Assembly (NCBI RefSeq): GCF_038896935.1
Contig: NZ_JBANDC010000012.1
Span: 89,795 to 153,794, forward strand
Source of the DNA: Collimonas rhizosphaerae
GTDB lineage: Bacteria > Pseudomonadota > Gammaproteobacteria > Burkholderiales > Burkholderiaceae_D
DNA: 64,000 bases
Direction: 5' to 3'
A program made the position numbers and the translations under genes. The notes beneath the pieces are model-generated. The model was not told the DNA's origin. It was given only the letters and a program-made list of their open reading frames with translations, and searched no databases. Below are positions 26,124-36,240 of the stretch, one piece after another (the stretch's first letter is position 1; each line of letters opens with the position of its first letter).

Positions 26124-27038
26124 ATGCCGCACAAGCCATATCGTTTCCTGCTTCCCCTTTTACTTCTTGCTTCATCGGCTTTTGCCACAGATTGTCCCTC
26201 CCATTACGCCGCCGGCCGGGCGCCAGAAATCCTCAATGACAAGCTGGCGCGCCAGACCCAGGAATTGTGCTACCAGGCTTTCGCCGTCATGCATTCAGGG
26301 ATCACGCGCACCCCGCTGTGGTCGGCCGAGCACCTGACGCGCAGCAATATCGACGCCGCCCGCACGCTGTCGCGCGAAAATTCGTTTCATCCCGAACCCG
26401 GCCTGCTGATCAGCGGCCGCGCCGAGCTGAAAGACTATGCGCGCTCCGGTTTCGACCGCGGCCACATGAGTCCCAACGGCGACATGGCGAACCGCACTTC
26501 GCAGTATGAAAGTTTCAGCCTGGCCAACATGATTCCGCAGAATCCGCAAAACAACCGCCATGTCTGGGCCGAAATCGAAAGCGCGGTGCGGCGGCTGGCG
26601 GAGAAAGACGGCGAGCTGTACGTGATTACCGGACCGGCCTTCCTCGGCCAGGACCTGCAAAAGATCGGCAATGTGCTGGTGCCGACTTATATCTACAAAG
26701 TGGTCTATAGTCCGAAGAGACAGCAGGCCGCCGCTTATTTCATCAAGAATGAAGATACGTCGCACTACCAGGCCTTGTCGGTGACGCAGCTGGAAAACAC
26801 GTTGCGTATCGACCTGCTGCCCGGCGTGCCGAAGCGCATCAAGGACGTGGCGATGCCGTTGCCGGGCGCCGGAGCCGGCCAGCACGGCGCCAGGAATGCG
26901 CCTGAAAAAAGAGAGGAACCGGCAGCACAGATCAAGAAAATAGAGGCGGATTTGTTAACCAGGCTGTTCAACGACGCCTTGAAAATGTTCCTGAATTTCA
27001 TCACAAACCTGATCCATAAAGGATGGTCGCATGTCTAA
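26124..27038 (+). CDS. secreted DNA/RNA non-specific endonuclease (NUC1 family)
   Basis: Exported nuclease of 304 aa with a clear signal peptide (residues 1-21, ending SSAFA). It carries the beta-beta-alpha-metal signature DRGHMSPNGDM with the catalytic histidine, then NMIPQNPQNNRHVW with the Mg-binding Asn region. Cysteines near residues 24 and 49 could form a disulfide. The last ~60 residues (after LPGAGAGQ) are a basic, probably helical extension not needed for catalysis. It degrades extracellular or periplasmic nucleic acid, for nutrition, phosphate supply or competition. The ATG of the following small gene lies inside its 3' end. Confidence 0.88.
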   Translation: MPHKPYRFLLPLLLLASSAFATDCPSHYAAGRAPEILNDKLARQTQELCYQAFAVMHSGITRTPLWSAEHLTRSNIDAARTLSRENSFHPEPGLLISGRAELKDYARSGFDRGHMSPNGDMANRTSQYESFSLANMIPQNPQNNRHVWAEIESAVRRLAEKDGELYVITGPAFLGQDLQKIGNVLVPTYIYKVVYSPKRQQAAAYFIKNEDTSHYQALSVTQLENTLRIDLLPGVPKRIKDVAMPLPGAGAGQHGARNAPEKREEPAAQIKKIEADLLTRLFNDALKMFLNFITNLIHKGWSHV

Positions 27039-27276
27039 ATTTATCCCGTTCGCCGACGAAAGCGCAACCCTCGCCATCGGCAAGCTGAACGTCGAGAATC
27101 GCCTGGACCGGGTCAGCCTGTTCGGCGATCTCGACCTGACCCTGGACCAGCGCGGGCTGGAGCAGGCCAAAACCCTGCAGTCGCTGCTGAACCAGGTAGT
27201 AGAGGCGATGGAGTCGCGCACCTTGCCCGAGGTGCTGGCTGCGGCGCCGGTGGTGAAGGTCAGCAATCCTTTTTGA
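27031..27276 (+). CDS. small cytosolic protein coupled to the nuclease gene
   Basis: An 81-residue protein with no membrane segment. Its start codon overlaps the end of the nuclease frame by 8 bp, so it is probably translated by re-initiation. The pattern of short strands (LAIGKLNVENRLDRVSLFGDLDLTLDQRG) followed by a helix (LEQAKTLQSLLNQVVEAM) resembles a family of unnamed small proteobacterial proteins. No function known. A nuclease inhibitor role would be attractive but has no direct support, and such proteins may also occur away from nuclease genes. Confidence 0.7.
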   Translation: MSKFIPFADESATLAIGKLNVENRLDRVSLFGDLDLTLDQRGLEQAKTLQSLLNQVVEAMESRTLPEVLAAAPVVKVSNPF

Positions 27277-27333
27277 ATACTTCGGATAGCAGCTTGCCAT
27301 TTCATGGTGAGCTGTGCACCAAAGCTGATCACC

Positions 27334-27379
27334 GTTCTAAGTGTTGTCAGTACAGTTCCTTAGAACAGCCAGTACAGTT
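27334..27379. repeat. nested direct and inverted repeats in the long spacer after the nuclease
   Basis: CAGTACAGTT occurs at 27348 and again at 27370, a 22-bp period (two helical turns). It is interleaved with an inverted pair GTTCTAAG (27334) and CTTAGAAC (27359). The arrangement looks like a multi-site operator. No regulator gene is adjacent, and the nearest downstream gene starts 500 bp away. Confidence 0.4.
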
Positions 27380-27630
27380 TTACATGTAATTCAAAAGTGT
27401 ATCTAATATCTGCGCTGGTATTTCGCAATAATCAAGCCATCCTGTTCCTTGCGGACGGTGCGCTGCCGTGAATGTCCTGTTTCGTCTTCGCTCTATCCGT
27501 TGTCGGCATCCTGCATGCAATGTGAGGCTGCATGGCGGGCGGTGAATACCGCGTATGGAAATATGCGAACGCAAGAAGAAAATACAAAAAATATAAAGCA
27601 GCAAGCAGCAGTCAACCAGGAGGAGACACC

Positions 27631-27675
27631 ATGTTTTTCAGCAAGCATGTTCCACTGCAGGCGCGATCTCCCTGA
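27631..27675 (+). CDS. possible 14-codon leader peptide
   Basis: An ATG preceded by a near-perfect Shine-Dalgarno AGGAGG (27619-27624) opens a frame of only 14 codons ending in TGA. In another frame the downstream bases encode a hydrophobic stretch (ISLIVIEHLFFIALR), so this may be a decayed small membrane-protein gene. The strong ribosome-binding site in otherwise non-coding DNA is the only evidence. The remaining spacer from 27277 to 27808 shows no gene. Confidence 0.3.
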   Translation: MFFSKHVPLQARSP

Positions 27676-27808
27676 TCGTCATCGAGCATCTTTTTTTCAT
27701 CGCTTTGCGATGATATCCACGTCGCGTTTACCCCTGTAAACACAACGTGTTTCAGCTCGTTCGCAAATAAATTTCCACCTTGTTCCACCATGGAATTTTT
27801 TCCGCCAC

Positions 27809-27824
27809 AGGCACAGAACTTGCG
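27809..27824 (+). promoter_or_regulatory. sigma-54 promoter of the ABC transporter/amidohydrolase operon
   Basis: GGCAC-N5-TTGC with the GG and GC dinucleotides spaced 12 bp, as in the -24/-12 consensus TGGCAC-N5-TTGCA. It lies 55 bp upstream of the substrate-binding-protein ATG. Sigma-54 control would be expected for a nitrogen-scavenging uptake operon under NtrC or a dedicated activator. The 500-bp spacer upstream has room for activator sites. Confidence 0.65.
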
Positions 27825-27878
27825 TCAACGGCTATCGATGCAAGCTTTCAATGACTCGCCATTTCAGGAGATGTGAAT

Positions 27879-29075
27879 ATGATCAACCGTCGCGATTTTC
27901 TTAAGCTTTCCGCACTCGCCGCACCGGGCGCCTTGTCGTTTTCCGACGTGTTCGCGCAGTCGGATACGATCCAGTTTGCCTGCCCGGTGCCGATGTCCGG
28001 CCCGTTCGCGGCCAATGGAAAATACGCCGACATGGGCATGAAGCTGGTACTGCAAAAATATAACAAGGTGCTGGGCAAGAGCCTGAGCTACACGGCAATC
28101 GACACCGAAGGAAAACCGGCCACGGCAGTGCGCAAGGTGCAGGAAGCGATCGAAAAGGGTACGCATTTTTTTGCCGGCGGCATCCTCTCTTCAGAGTCGC
28201 TGGCGATGGGCAAGGAAGCGGAAAAAGCCAACAGCATTTTTGTCACCACCGCGGGCGCTGACGAAATCACCGGCAGCGAATGCAATCGCGCGACCTTCCG
28301 CTGGTCGGTGCCGACTTTCGGCGCGATCGAACAGACCGTGCGGCCGTTGCTGGACAAGCTGCCGAAGGCGAAACGCTGGTACACCATCACGCCGCAATAT
28401 GTGTTCGGCGATGGTTTGCTGAACGCGGCCAAGGCGATCTTCAAGGAAAAGGGCATCGAGCACGTCGGCAACAGCTACCACTCGCTGGCCGAAAAAGAAT
28501 TCAGCGGCTACCTGACTAACGCGATTGCGGCCAAGCCCGATGTGCTGCTGTTGCTGAATTTCGGTTCGCAGTCGTCCGACTCGCTGCGCCAGGCGGTCAG
28601 CTTCGGCATGAAAAACAATATGACCATCCTGATGGCCTGGGCTTCCGGCCTGGAGCAGTTCGAGGCGCTCGGCGCCGACATCTGCGATGGTGTGTATTTC
28701 GGTGCGCAGTACTGGCACGGCATAGATGCGCCCTTCAACAAGGAGTTCGTACAGTTCGTCAATACCAGCCTGAAGATCGATCCGAACTACAGCCTGGCCG
28801 GTTCATACATCTGCACCAAGATCATGCTGGACGCCATGGCCAAGGCGAACAGCACGGATCCGAAAGCGGTGATCGCGGCGATGGAAGGCATGAAATACGA
28901 AGGCCTGACCGGAACCGAGGAAATCCGCAAGGGCGACCACCAGGTGATCAAGAACTACTACCTGCTCAAGGGAAAACCGAAATCGAAGATGCGCAACAAG
29001 AACGATTATGCCGACATCGTTTCCTTCGGCAAGTCGTTCCTGCCGCTGGACAAGACCATGTGCAAGCTCGCCTGA
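27879..29075 (+). CDS. ABC transporter substrate-binding protein (Liv/amide type)
   Basis: Periplasmic binding protein of 398 aa. The N-terminus MINRRDFLKLSALAAPG is a twin-arginine signal (RRDFLK), so it is probably exported folded by Tat. The mature part is a Peripla_BP_6 fold of the branched-chain amino acid/urea/amide-binding group (DTIQFACPVPMSGPFAANG start). I chose the ATG at 27879, eight bases after CAGGAG; an upstream GTG at 27873 is possible. It is the first gene of the operon. A hairpin after it may raise its expression over the membrane components. Confidence 0.88.
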   Translation: MINRRDFLKLSALAAPGALSFSDVFAQSDTIQFACPVPMSGPFAANGKYADMGMKLVLQKYNKVLGKSLSYTAIDTEGKPATAVRKVQEAIEKGTHFFAGGILSSESLAMGKEAEKANSIFVTTAGADEITGSECNRATFRWSVPTFGAIEQTVRPLLDKLPKAKRWYTITPQYVFGDGLLNAAKAIFKEKGIEHVGNSYHSLAEKEFSGYLTNAIAAKPDVLLLLNFGSQSSDSLRQAVSFGMKNNMTILMAWASGLEQFEALGADICDGVYFGAQYWHGIDAPFNKEFVQFVNTSLKIDPNYSLAGSYICTKIMLDAMAKANSTDPKAVIAAMEGMKYEGLTGTEEIRKGDHQVIKNYYLLKGKPKSKMRNKNDYADIVSFGKSFLPLDKTMCKLA

Positions 29076-29089
29076 AGACCTGCGGATCG

Positions 29090-29113
29090 CCGCTGCAGGC
29101 GCGCTTGCAGCGG
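29090..29113 (+). other. mRNA hairpin between binding-protein and permease genes
   Basis: CCGCTGCA and TGCAGCGG, perfect 8-bp arms with an 8-base loop, 15 bp after the binding-protein stop codon and without a T-run. Such hairpins often stabilise the upstream message so that the binding protein outnumbers the permease. Confidence 0.5.
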
Positions 29114-29150
29114 TGTGGTGGCTCCGTCCGCTTACGAAGATTGAGGTTTC

Positions 29151-30011
29151 ATGAATATATATCTGCTGCAAATAGTCAATGGCATTGGCATCGGCATGCT
29201 GTATTTCCTGCTGGCGGTGGGGTTGAGCATCGTGTTCGGCTTGCTGCGTTTCGTTAATTTCTCGCACGGCGCCTTTTTCCTGCTTGGCGCCTACCTGTGT
29301 TTTCAAATGGGCGAGATGGGCATGAGCTTCTGGTGGACGCTGCTGTTCGCGCCGCTGGCGGTCGGCCTGTTTGCCTGGCTGATGGAAAAATTCGCGCTGC
29401 GGCATATCTACCAGTTGCCGCACCACTTCCATATCCTGTTCACGGTCGGCCTGGCGCTGGTGCTGCAGGAAGCTGTGATTTCATACTGGGGGCCGCTGGG
29501 CAACAATATTTCGCCGCCGGACCTGCTGCAAGGGGTGGTCATCGTCGGCAATTTTGTCTATCCGAAATACCGCTTGTTCGTGATCGCTTTCACTGCGCTG
29601 ATGGCCTTGCTGCTGTGGTGGGTGCTGGAAGGAACGCGGCTCGGTTCGATCGTGCGCGCCGGCAGTGAATCGACCGAGATGGTGGGATTGCTGGGCCTGA
29701 ACATCGACCGCATCTTCAGCCTGGTGTTTGCGCTCGGCGCCGCCACTGCCGGTTTGGCCGGGGCGCTGGCGGGACCGATCCGCGGCGTCGAACCTTTCAT
29801 GGGTGTGGAAGCGCTGGGCATTGCATTCGTGGTGGTAGTGATCGGCGGCCTCGGCAGTTTCTTCGGGGCGCTGGCCGGCGGCATCCTGGTCGGCGTGCTG
29901 CAAAGCCTGATGAGCACCATCTGGTCGGAAGGCGCGCACCTGACTATCTACATCGCCATGGCGGCAGTCATGCTGCTGCGTCCCAACGGCCTGTTCGGCC
30001 GGGCCAGCTGA
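29151..30011 (+). CDS. branched-chain-amino-acid-type ABC permease (LivH-like)
   Basis: Inner-membrane permease of 286 aa, about eight helices. The LivH/UrtB pattern is clear: GLLRFVNFSHGAFFLLGAY near residue 36, and a cytoplasmic coupling segment with AGSESTEMVGLLGLNIDRIF, followed by GGLGSFFGALAGGILVGVL. It pairs with the LivM-type permease 10 bp downstream. Together with two ATPases and the binding protein it forms a complete five-component importer. Confidence 0.9.
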   Translation: MNIYLLQIVNGIGIGMLYFLLAVGLSIVFGLLRFVNFSHGAFFLLGAYLCFQMGEMGMSFWWTLLFAPLAVGLFAWLMEKFALRHIYQLPHHFHILFTVGLALVLQEAVISYWGPLGNNISPPDLLQGVVIVGNFVYPKYRLFVIAFTALMALLLWWVLEGTRLGSIVRAGSESTEMVGLLGLNIDRIFSLVFALGAATAGLAGALAGPIRGVEPFMGVEALGIAFVVVVIGGLGSFFGALAGGILVGVLQSLMSTIWSEGAHLTIYIAMAAVMLLRPNGLFGRAS

Positions 30012-30021
30012 GGATCCGGTC

Positions 30022-31013
30022 ATGAAAAACCTCATGCATTTCCGCTTCACCTTGCTGGTGATCGCCACGGTCCTGATCCTGCCGCTGACGCTCAGCTCCG
30101 GCACGCTGGCGACTGAAGTTCTGATTTTTGCGCTGGCGGCGCTGGGCTGCAACCTGCTGCTAGGCTACACCGGGCTGATGTCGTTCGGCCAGGGAATTTT
30201 CCTCGGCATCGGCAGTTACGCTGCCGGACTGGTCCTGCTGCATCTCCATGTACAGCTGCTGCCGGCGCTGCTGATCGCGATGCTGGCGGGGGCGCTGGTT
30301 GCCTTGCTGGTGGGCTGGTTCTCGATCCGCCAGCGCGGCACGTATTTCGTGATGCTGACGCTGGCTTTCTCGCAGATGTTTTATTTCCTGGCCTACACCA
30401 TGAAGGATGTCACCGGCGGCGACAACGGCTTGCTGAACATTCCCCGGCCGGACCTGAGCTTGTTCGGCGCCAAGCTGATGACGCTAGGCACGCCATGGCA
30501 ATACTACAGCCTGGTCGCGGTCATCTTCGTGCTGGTGTTCTGGCTGTTGCAACGCATCGTCGATTCGGTGCTGGGCCGCACCTTGCTGGCAATACGCGAC
30601 AATGAAACGCGCGCCGCCGCAGTCGGTTACGACGTCACCATGTTCAAGCTGGCGGCATTCGTGATCTCGGGCGCCGTCACCGGCCTGGCGGGCGGCCTGC
30701 ATGCCGTGATGACCGGCATCGCACCATTGTCCAATATCGAATATCACGCCAGCGAATCGATCCTGGTGATGACCGTCATCGGCGGCGCCGGCAACCTGTT
30801 TGCTTCGGTGCTGGGGGCAGCGTTCTATGTCTTGGCCGGCAACTGGCTCTCCAGCCTGTGGCCGCGCTGGCTGATGCTGCTGGGTTTCTTGCTGATCGGC
30901 GTCAGCCTGTACATGCACAAGGGTTTGTACGGCGTGGCGCAATCGCTGCTGCAAAAATTCAAGCGCTCGCCCGGCGGCGCTGAACCGTTGAGCGGCAATC
31001 CGCTGAAGGAGAA

Positions 31014-31017
<4 letters not shown>
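30022..31017 (+). CDS. branched-chain-amino-acid-type ABC permease (LivM-like)
   Basis: Second permease, 331 aa, about nine or ten helices. LivM/UrtC hallmarks are YTGLMSFGQGIFLGIGSYAAG in the first part, the coupling segment RDNETRAAAVGYDVTMFK, then IGGAGNLFASVLGA. The last 20 residues are a cytoplasmic tail. Its stop codon overlaps the ATG of the first ATPase gene (ATGA), so translation is coupled. Confidence 0.9.
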
Positions 31018-31783
<766 letters not shown>

Positions 31784-31787
<4 letters not shown>

Positions 31788-32488
31788 TGCTCAGCGTCGA
31801 ACAGATCCATAGCTACTACGGCAAAAGCCACATCCTGCAGGGCGTATCGCTCAACGTCGCGGAAGGCGAGGTGGTGACGCTGCTGGGCCGTAACGGCGCC
31901 GGCAAGACCACCACGCTCAAGAGCATCGTCGGCGTGCTGCGGCCGGCGCTGGGCAAGGTGCTGTTCCAGGGCGATAACCTGGCTGGCCTGGCGTCCTACA
32001 AGATCGCGGCGCGCGGCGTCTGCCTGGTGCCCGAGCACCGCGGCGTTTTCAAGCTGCTGACAGTGGAAGAAAACCTGACCATGGCGGCGCGGCGCGAATC
32101 GGCCTGGCAGCTGCAAGACATCTACAGGATTTTCCCGCGCCTGAAAGAACGGCGGAAGAACGGCGGCGGCCAGCTGTCGGGCGGCGAACAGCAGATGCTG
32201 GCGATCGGACGGGCCCTGATGACCCATCCCAAGGTGCTGATGCTGGACGAGCCGGTGGAAGGGCTGGCGCCGGTGATTGTCGATGAAATCGTGGCGCAGC
32301 TGAAACAGATCAAGGCCACCGGCATGTCGATCATCCTGGTCGAACAGAACCTGGAAGTCTGCACCCAGCTGGCGGACCGCCATTACATCCTGGAGCAGGG
32401 CAGCGTGGTGTACAGCGCCAGCAATGCCGGTTTCCTGGCGGACGACAATGCCAAGGACCGTTACCTGGGCGTCAACCTGGCGGCGTGA
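31784..32488 (+). CDS. ABC transporter ATP-binding protein (LivF-like)
   Basis: Second ATPase, 234 aa. Walker A GRNGAGKTTT, signature LSGGEQQMLAIGRALM, Walker B LMLDEPVEGLAP and switch region ILVEQNLE. The EPxEGLAP extension after Walker B is characteristic of LivF/UrtE proteins. It completes the transporter and is followed 34 bp later by the amidohydrolase gene, implying that the imported compound is hydrolysed in the cytosol. Confidence 0.9.
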
Positions 32489-32522
32489 CGGCGCCGGCAT
32501 TATTGCAATTTCTGGAGCAAGC

Positions 32523-33785
32523 ATGGACATGGAAACAGTTTCGGCAATCGATAACCTGCGCATAGACGGCGACCGCTTGTGGAAATCGCTGATGGAACTC
32601 GGCGCCATCGGCGCTACAAAAAAGGGCGGCGTATGCCGCCTGGCCTTGACCGACCTCGACAAGCAGGGACGCGACCTGGTCAGCGCCTGGGCCAGAAGCG
32701 AAGGCATGAGCGTTACGGTGGACCAGATCGGCAACATCTTCATGCGCCGGCCCGGCCGCAACAACGCGCTGCCGCCGGTGGTCACCGGTTCGCACATCGA
32801 CACCCAGCCGACCGGCGGCAAGTTCGACGGCAACTACGGCGTGCTGGCCGGCATGGAAGTGGTGCGCACCCTGAACCAGCACCAGATAGAAACCGAAGCG
32901 CCAATTGAGGTGGCGGTCTGGACCAACGAAGAAGGCTCCCGTTTCGTGCCGGTGATGATGGGGTCAGGCGTATTTTGCGGCGCCTTTACCCTGGAGCATG
33001 CTTATGCGGCGACCGATACCGACGGCAAGAACGTCAAGGATGAACTGCAGCGCATCGGTTATATCGGCGCGCAGCGGAGCGGCGACCATCCGATAGGCGC
33101 GTATTACGAAGCGCATATCGAACAGGGACCGGTGCTGGAAAACGCCGATACCGTCATCGGCGTGGTGCCTGCGGTGCTGGGCCTGGCCTGGTACGACTGC
33201 ACCGTCACCGGCTTCGAATCCCACGCAGGGCCGACGCCGATGGAAATCCGCAAGGATGCGCTGCAGGTGTCGACCTACATCATGCAGGAAGTGGTGGCGA
33301 TCGCCAGGCGCTATCCGCCATATGGCCGCGGCACGGTGGGTGCGGTGCAGGTGTTGCCGAACAGCCGCAACGTGATTCCCGGCCAGGTCAAGTTTTCCAT
33401 CGATTTGCGTAACGTCAGCGACGCGCTGCTGGATAGCATGAACGCCGACCTCGATGCCTATATCGTTAAAACCCGGGCCGCAACCGGCCTTGCCATAGAA
33501 CTGCAGCGCGTCTCTTATTTTCCGCCTTGTCCATTCCACCCGGAGTGCGTGTCGCAGGTGCGTGAAGCGGCCGCCATGCTCGGCTACGCCACCATGGATG
33601 TGGTTTCCGGCGCCGGCCACGACGCCATCTACGCAGCGCGCGTGGCGCCGGCCGGCATGATCTTCGTGCCGTGCAAGGACGGCGTCAGCCACAACGAAAT
33701 CGAAGACGCCAAGCCGGAACACCTGGAAGCCGGCGCCAATGTGCTGCTGCATGCGATGCTGGCCAGCGCCGTCGTCGTCAAATGA
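32523..33785 (+). CDS. Zn-dependent amidohydrolase (N-carbamoyl-L-amino acid hydrolase / allantoate amidohydrolase type)
   Basis: M20-family amidase of 420 aa. Motifs of the carbamoylase/allantoate amidohydrolase group are present: VTGSHIDTQPTGGKFDGNYGV (metal His and Asp), WTNEEGSRF with the Glu pair, YYEAHIEQGPVLE and the late GAGHDAIYAARVAP. The substrate would be a carbamoyl or ureido compound such as an N-carbamoyl amino acid. The ATG at 32523 is preceded by CTGGAGCAAGC. It sits in the operon between the ABC importer and the M81 peptidase and overlaps the preferred context of the latter's ribosome-binding site. This gene is the main reason for proposing a nitrogen-scavenging role. Confidence 0.88.
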   Translation: MDMETVSAIDNLRIDGDRLWKSLMELGAIGATKKGGVCRLALTDLDKQGRDLVSAWARSEGMSVTVDQIGNIFMRRPGRNNALPPVVTGSHIDTQPTGGKFDGNYGVLAGMEVVRTLNQHQIETEAPIEVAVWTNEEGSRFVPVMMGSGVFCGAFTLEHAYAATDTDGKNVKDELQRIGYIGAQRSGDHPIGAYYEAHIEQGPVLENADTVIGVVPAVLGLAWYDCTVTGFESHAGPTPMEIRKDALQVSTYIMQEVVAIARRYPPYGRGTVGAVQVLPNSRNVIPGQVKFSIDLRNVSDALLDSMNADLDAYIVKTRAATGLAIELQRVSYFPPCPFHPECVSQVREAAAMLGYATMDVVSGAGHDAIYAARVAPAGMIFVPCKDGVSHNEIEDAKPEHLEAGANVLLHAMLASAVVVK

Positions 33786-33802
33786 ATCCAGAGGATAAGG
33801 AC

Positions 33803-35323
33803 ATGCCCTTGAAAATCGTCGTCGCGCGGCTGAACCACGAGACCAATACGTTCTCTCCGATTCCGACGCCGCTGGAAGCATTCGCTCCGCAATGGGGCGC
33901 GTCCGCCTTCCTTGACCAGCAGGGTGCGCGCACGGCCATGGGCGGATTCCTGGATGTGGCGGCAGCGTTGGGGGCGGATATCGTCACGCCGCTGGCGGCG
34001 ATGGCCAGCCCCAGCGCCGCCGTGGCCGCGGACGCCTACACCTTGATGTGCGATGCCATCGTGCGCGCGGTGGAAGATGGCTGCGACGCCATCATGCTGG
34101 ACCTGCACGGCGCCATGGTGGCTGAAAACGCGGAAGACGGCGAAGGCGTGCTGCTGGAAAGAATCCGCAAGATCGCGCCGCGGACGCCGCTCTGCGTAGC
34201 GCTGGACCTGCACGGCAACGTCACCGGGAAAATGGTGGCGAATGCCGACATCATGGTCAGTTTCAAGACTTATCCGCATATCGATATGTACGAGACCGGC
34301 GCGCACGCCGGCCGCCTGCTGGCTGAGATGCTGCAAGGACAATGCCGGCCGCTGCTGGGCTGGCGCCAGCTGCCCCTGCTGGCGGCGACGCTGGCCAGCA
34401 ACACTTCTCTCAGCGCGATGCAGCGCGCGGTGCAGGCGGCAAAAGCTGCCGAAACCGAGGCTGGCGTGCTGGCGGTGTCGGTGCTGGCCGGTTTTCCGCT
34501 GTCCGATTTCCGCGATGCCGGGATGTCGGTGGTGGTGGTGGCCGATAACGATGCAGCGCTGGCCGACCGCGTTGCCGCACGTATTGCGGGCAGCATATGG
34601 GATGAGCGCGCCGATTTCGTCTACGACAGCAAGCCCCTGGTGCAGTCGCTGGCAAATGCTCGGGAAATGGCAGCGGCAGCGGGGCAGGGGCCGGTACTGC
34701 TGCTGGACCACAGCGACAACGTCATGTCGGGCGGCACCTGCAACACCATGGATGTGCTGGAAGCGGTCCTGGCGGCGGGGATGTCGGATATCGGCGTGGG
34801 GCCGGTCAGCGATCCGGAGGCAGTGGCGGAACTGATGGCGGTCGGCGTCGGCGGCCGCGCCACAATCAGGCTCGGCAACAAGGTGGCGCTGCTGGCGCAA
34901 GGCATAGAAAAAACGCCGCTGACACTGAGCGGCACGGTGCTGGCGATCAGCGACGGCCGGTTCCAGGTAACCGGCCCGATCTATACCGGCTCGGCCATGC
35001 AGATGGGGAAAAGCGTGCTGTTCGATACCGGGGAGGCGCAGATCGTGGTGACTGAAGAGCGAGTGGAGCCCTACGATCTCGGCGTGTTCACCAGCCTGGG
35101 CCTGGATCCGGCCGGCAAAACCTACCTGATCCTGAAATCGCGCATGTATTGCCGTCCGGTGTTCGTGCCGATCAGCAAGGGCCTGGAAGAATGCGACTCC
35201 GACAGCGGCGGCCCGACCAGCTCCAATTTCAAGCTATTCCCGATCCGCAATGTACGCCGGCCGGTCTATCCGCTGGACCTCGACACCAGCTGGCAGGCAG
35301 GAAAATTATCCATGCCGGCATGA
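33803..35323 (+). CDS. M81-family metallopeptidase (MlrC-like, DUF1485)
   Basis: A 506-residue member of the MlrC family, named after the enzyme that finishes linearised microcystin breakdown in Sphingomonas. Family traits: N-terminal VARLNHETNTFSP, the metal-site DLHGAMV and DLHGN motifs, and the LLLDHSDNVMSGGTCNTM segment. Homologues in soil bacteria sit in amide and peptide-like uptake operons. The ATG at 33803 has an AGAGGA site nine bases upstream; an overlapping ATG at 33782 is the alternative. Probably acts with the amidohydrolase on one imported compound. Confidence 0.85.
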   Translation: MPLKIVVARLNHETNTFSPIPTPLEAFAPQWGASAFLDQQGARTAMGGFLDVAAALGADIVTPLAAMASPSAAVAADAYTLMCDAIVRAVEDGCDAIMLDLHGAMVAENAEDGEGVLLERIRKIAPRTPLCVALDLHGNVTGKMVANADIMVSFKTYPHIDMYETGAHAGRLLAEMLQGQCRPLLGWRQLPLLAATLASNTSLSAMQRAVQAAKAAETEAGVLAVSVLAGFPLSDFRDAGMSVVVVADNDAALADRVAARIAGSIWDERADFVYDSKPLVQSLANAREMAAAAGQGPVLLLDHSDNVMSGGTCNTMDVLEAVLAAGMSDIGVGPVSDPEAVAELMAVGVGGRATIRLGNKVALLAQGIEKTPLTLSGTVLAISDGRFQVTGPIYTGSAMQMGKSVLFDTGEAQIVVTEERVEPYDLGVFTSLGLDPAGKTYLILKSRMYCRPVFVPISKGLEECDSDSGGPTSSNFKLFPIRNVRRPVYPLDLDTSWQAGKLSMPA

Positions 35324-36240
35324 AGAACGCCTGGTCGGCCAGCGCCAAAGCCAAGGCCCTGCTGGTGTTGCTGGGCGTGGTCTGGGGCTTGAATTGGCCG
35401 GCGGTGAAGGTGTCGCTGGGAGCCGTTTCGCCGTGGACCTTGCGCACGGTCGGGCTGGGCGTCGCCGCCGCTACCTTGTTTGCGCTGGCCCTGGCCGGAG
35501 GCCGCGGCTGGCGCGCCTTGCATATCCCAGCCGGCCGCGACCGCCTGCATGTCCTGCTGACAGCTTTGCTCAATATCGCCGCATTCAACATCCTGCTGAC
35601 CTTTGCCCAGCTCGGGGCAGCGACTTCGCGCGTCGCCATCATCACTTATTCCATGCCGCTGTGGGCGACGCTGATGGCTTGCGTAGTGCTGCGCGAGCGG
35701 CTCGACGCCATGCGCTGCGCCGGCCTGGCGCTGGGTGCTGCGGGCCTGGCGGTGCTGATCGCACCGCTGGCTGCCGGCGGTTTGCCGTCCGGTATCCAGT
35801 ATGCGCTGGCTGCCGCCCTGACCTGGGCAGCGGGCACCGTTTACATGAAATGGGCCAGGATCGCGGCGCCGCCGCTGGCGATCGCCGCCTGGCAATTGCT
35901 GATCGGCGCCCTGGCGGCGCTGGCCGGCTTGCTGTGGTTCGAAGGCATGCCGCACCCGGGGCCTTTGCGTGCGGCCGTGCTGTGCGCGCTCGGGTATCAC
36001 ATTTTTTTCGGCATGGCGCTAGGCTACATCCTGTGGTTCCGCATCATCGCCCAGTTGCCGGCCGGCACTGCGGCGCTGGGCACGCTGCTGGTGCCGGTGG
36101 TCGGCGTAGCCGCTGCGGTGCTGCTATTGGGAGAACATCCCAGCCATGCCGACATGCTCGGTTTCGCCTTCATTTTCGGCGCGGCGCTTTGCGTGCTGCT
36201 GCCAGGCCGCAGACCTGCTTCGCTGCTGCCTGAAGCATAA
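35320..36240 (+). CDS. EamA/DMT-family transporter
   Basis: Ten-helix DMT permease of 306 aa. Two EamA repeats are visible, the first beginning LLVLLGVVWGLNWPAVKVSLGAVSPWTLR, the second near ALTWAAGTVYMKWARIA. Its ATG lies within the end of the M81 gene (overlap of 4 bp), so it belongs to the same operon as the last gene. A likely role is export of a product or excess amino acid formed by the hydrolases (inference). Not closely similar by eye to the EamA protein at 16.3 kb. Confidence 0.87.
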   Translation: MKNAWSASAKAKALLVLLGVVWGLNWPAVKVSLGAVSPWTLRTVGLGVAAATLFALALAGGRGWRALHIPAGRDRLHVLLTALLNIAAFNILLTFAQLGAATSRVAIITYSMPLWATLMACVVLRERLDAMRCAGLALGAAGLAVLIAPLAAGGLPSGIQYALAAALTWAAGTVYMKWARIAAPPLAIAAWQLLIGALAALAGLLWFEGMPHPGPLRAAVLCALGYHIFFGMALGYILWFRIIAQLPAGTAALGTLLVPVVGVAAAVLLLGEHPSHADMLGFAFIFGAALCVLLPGRRPASLLPEA

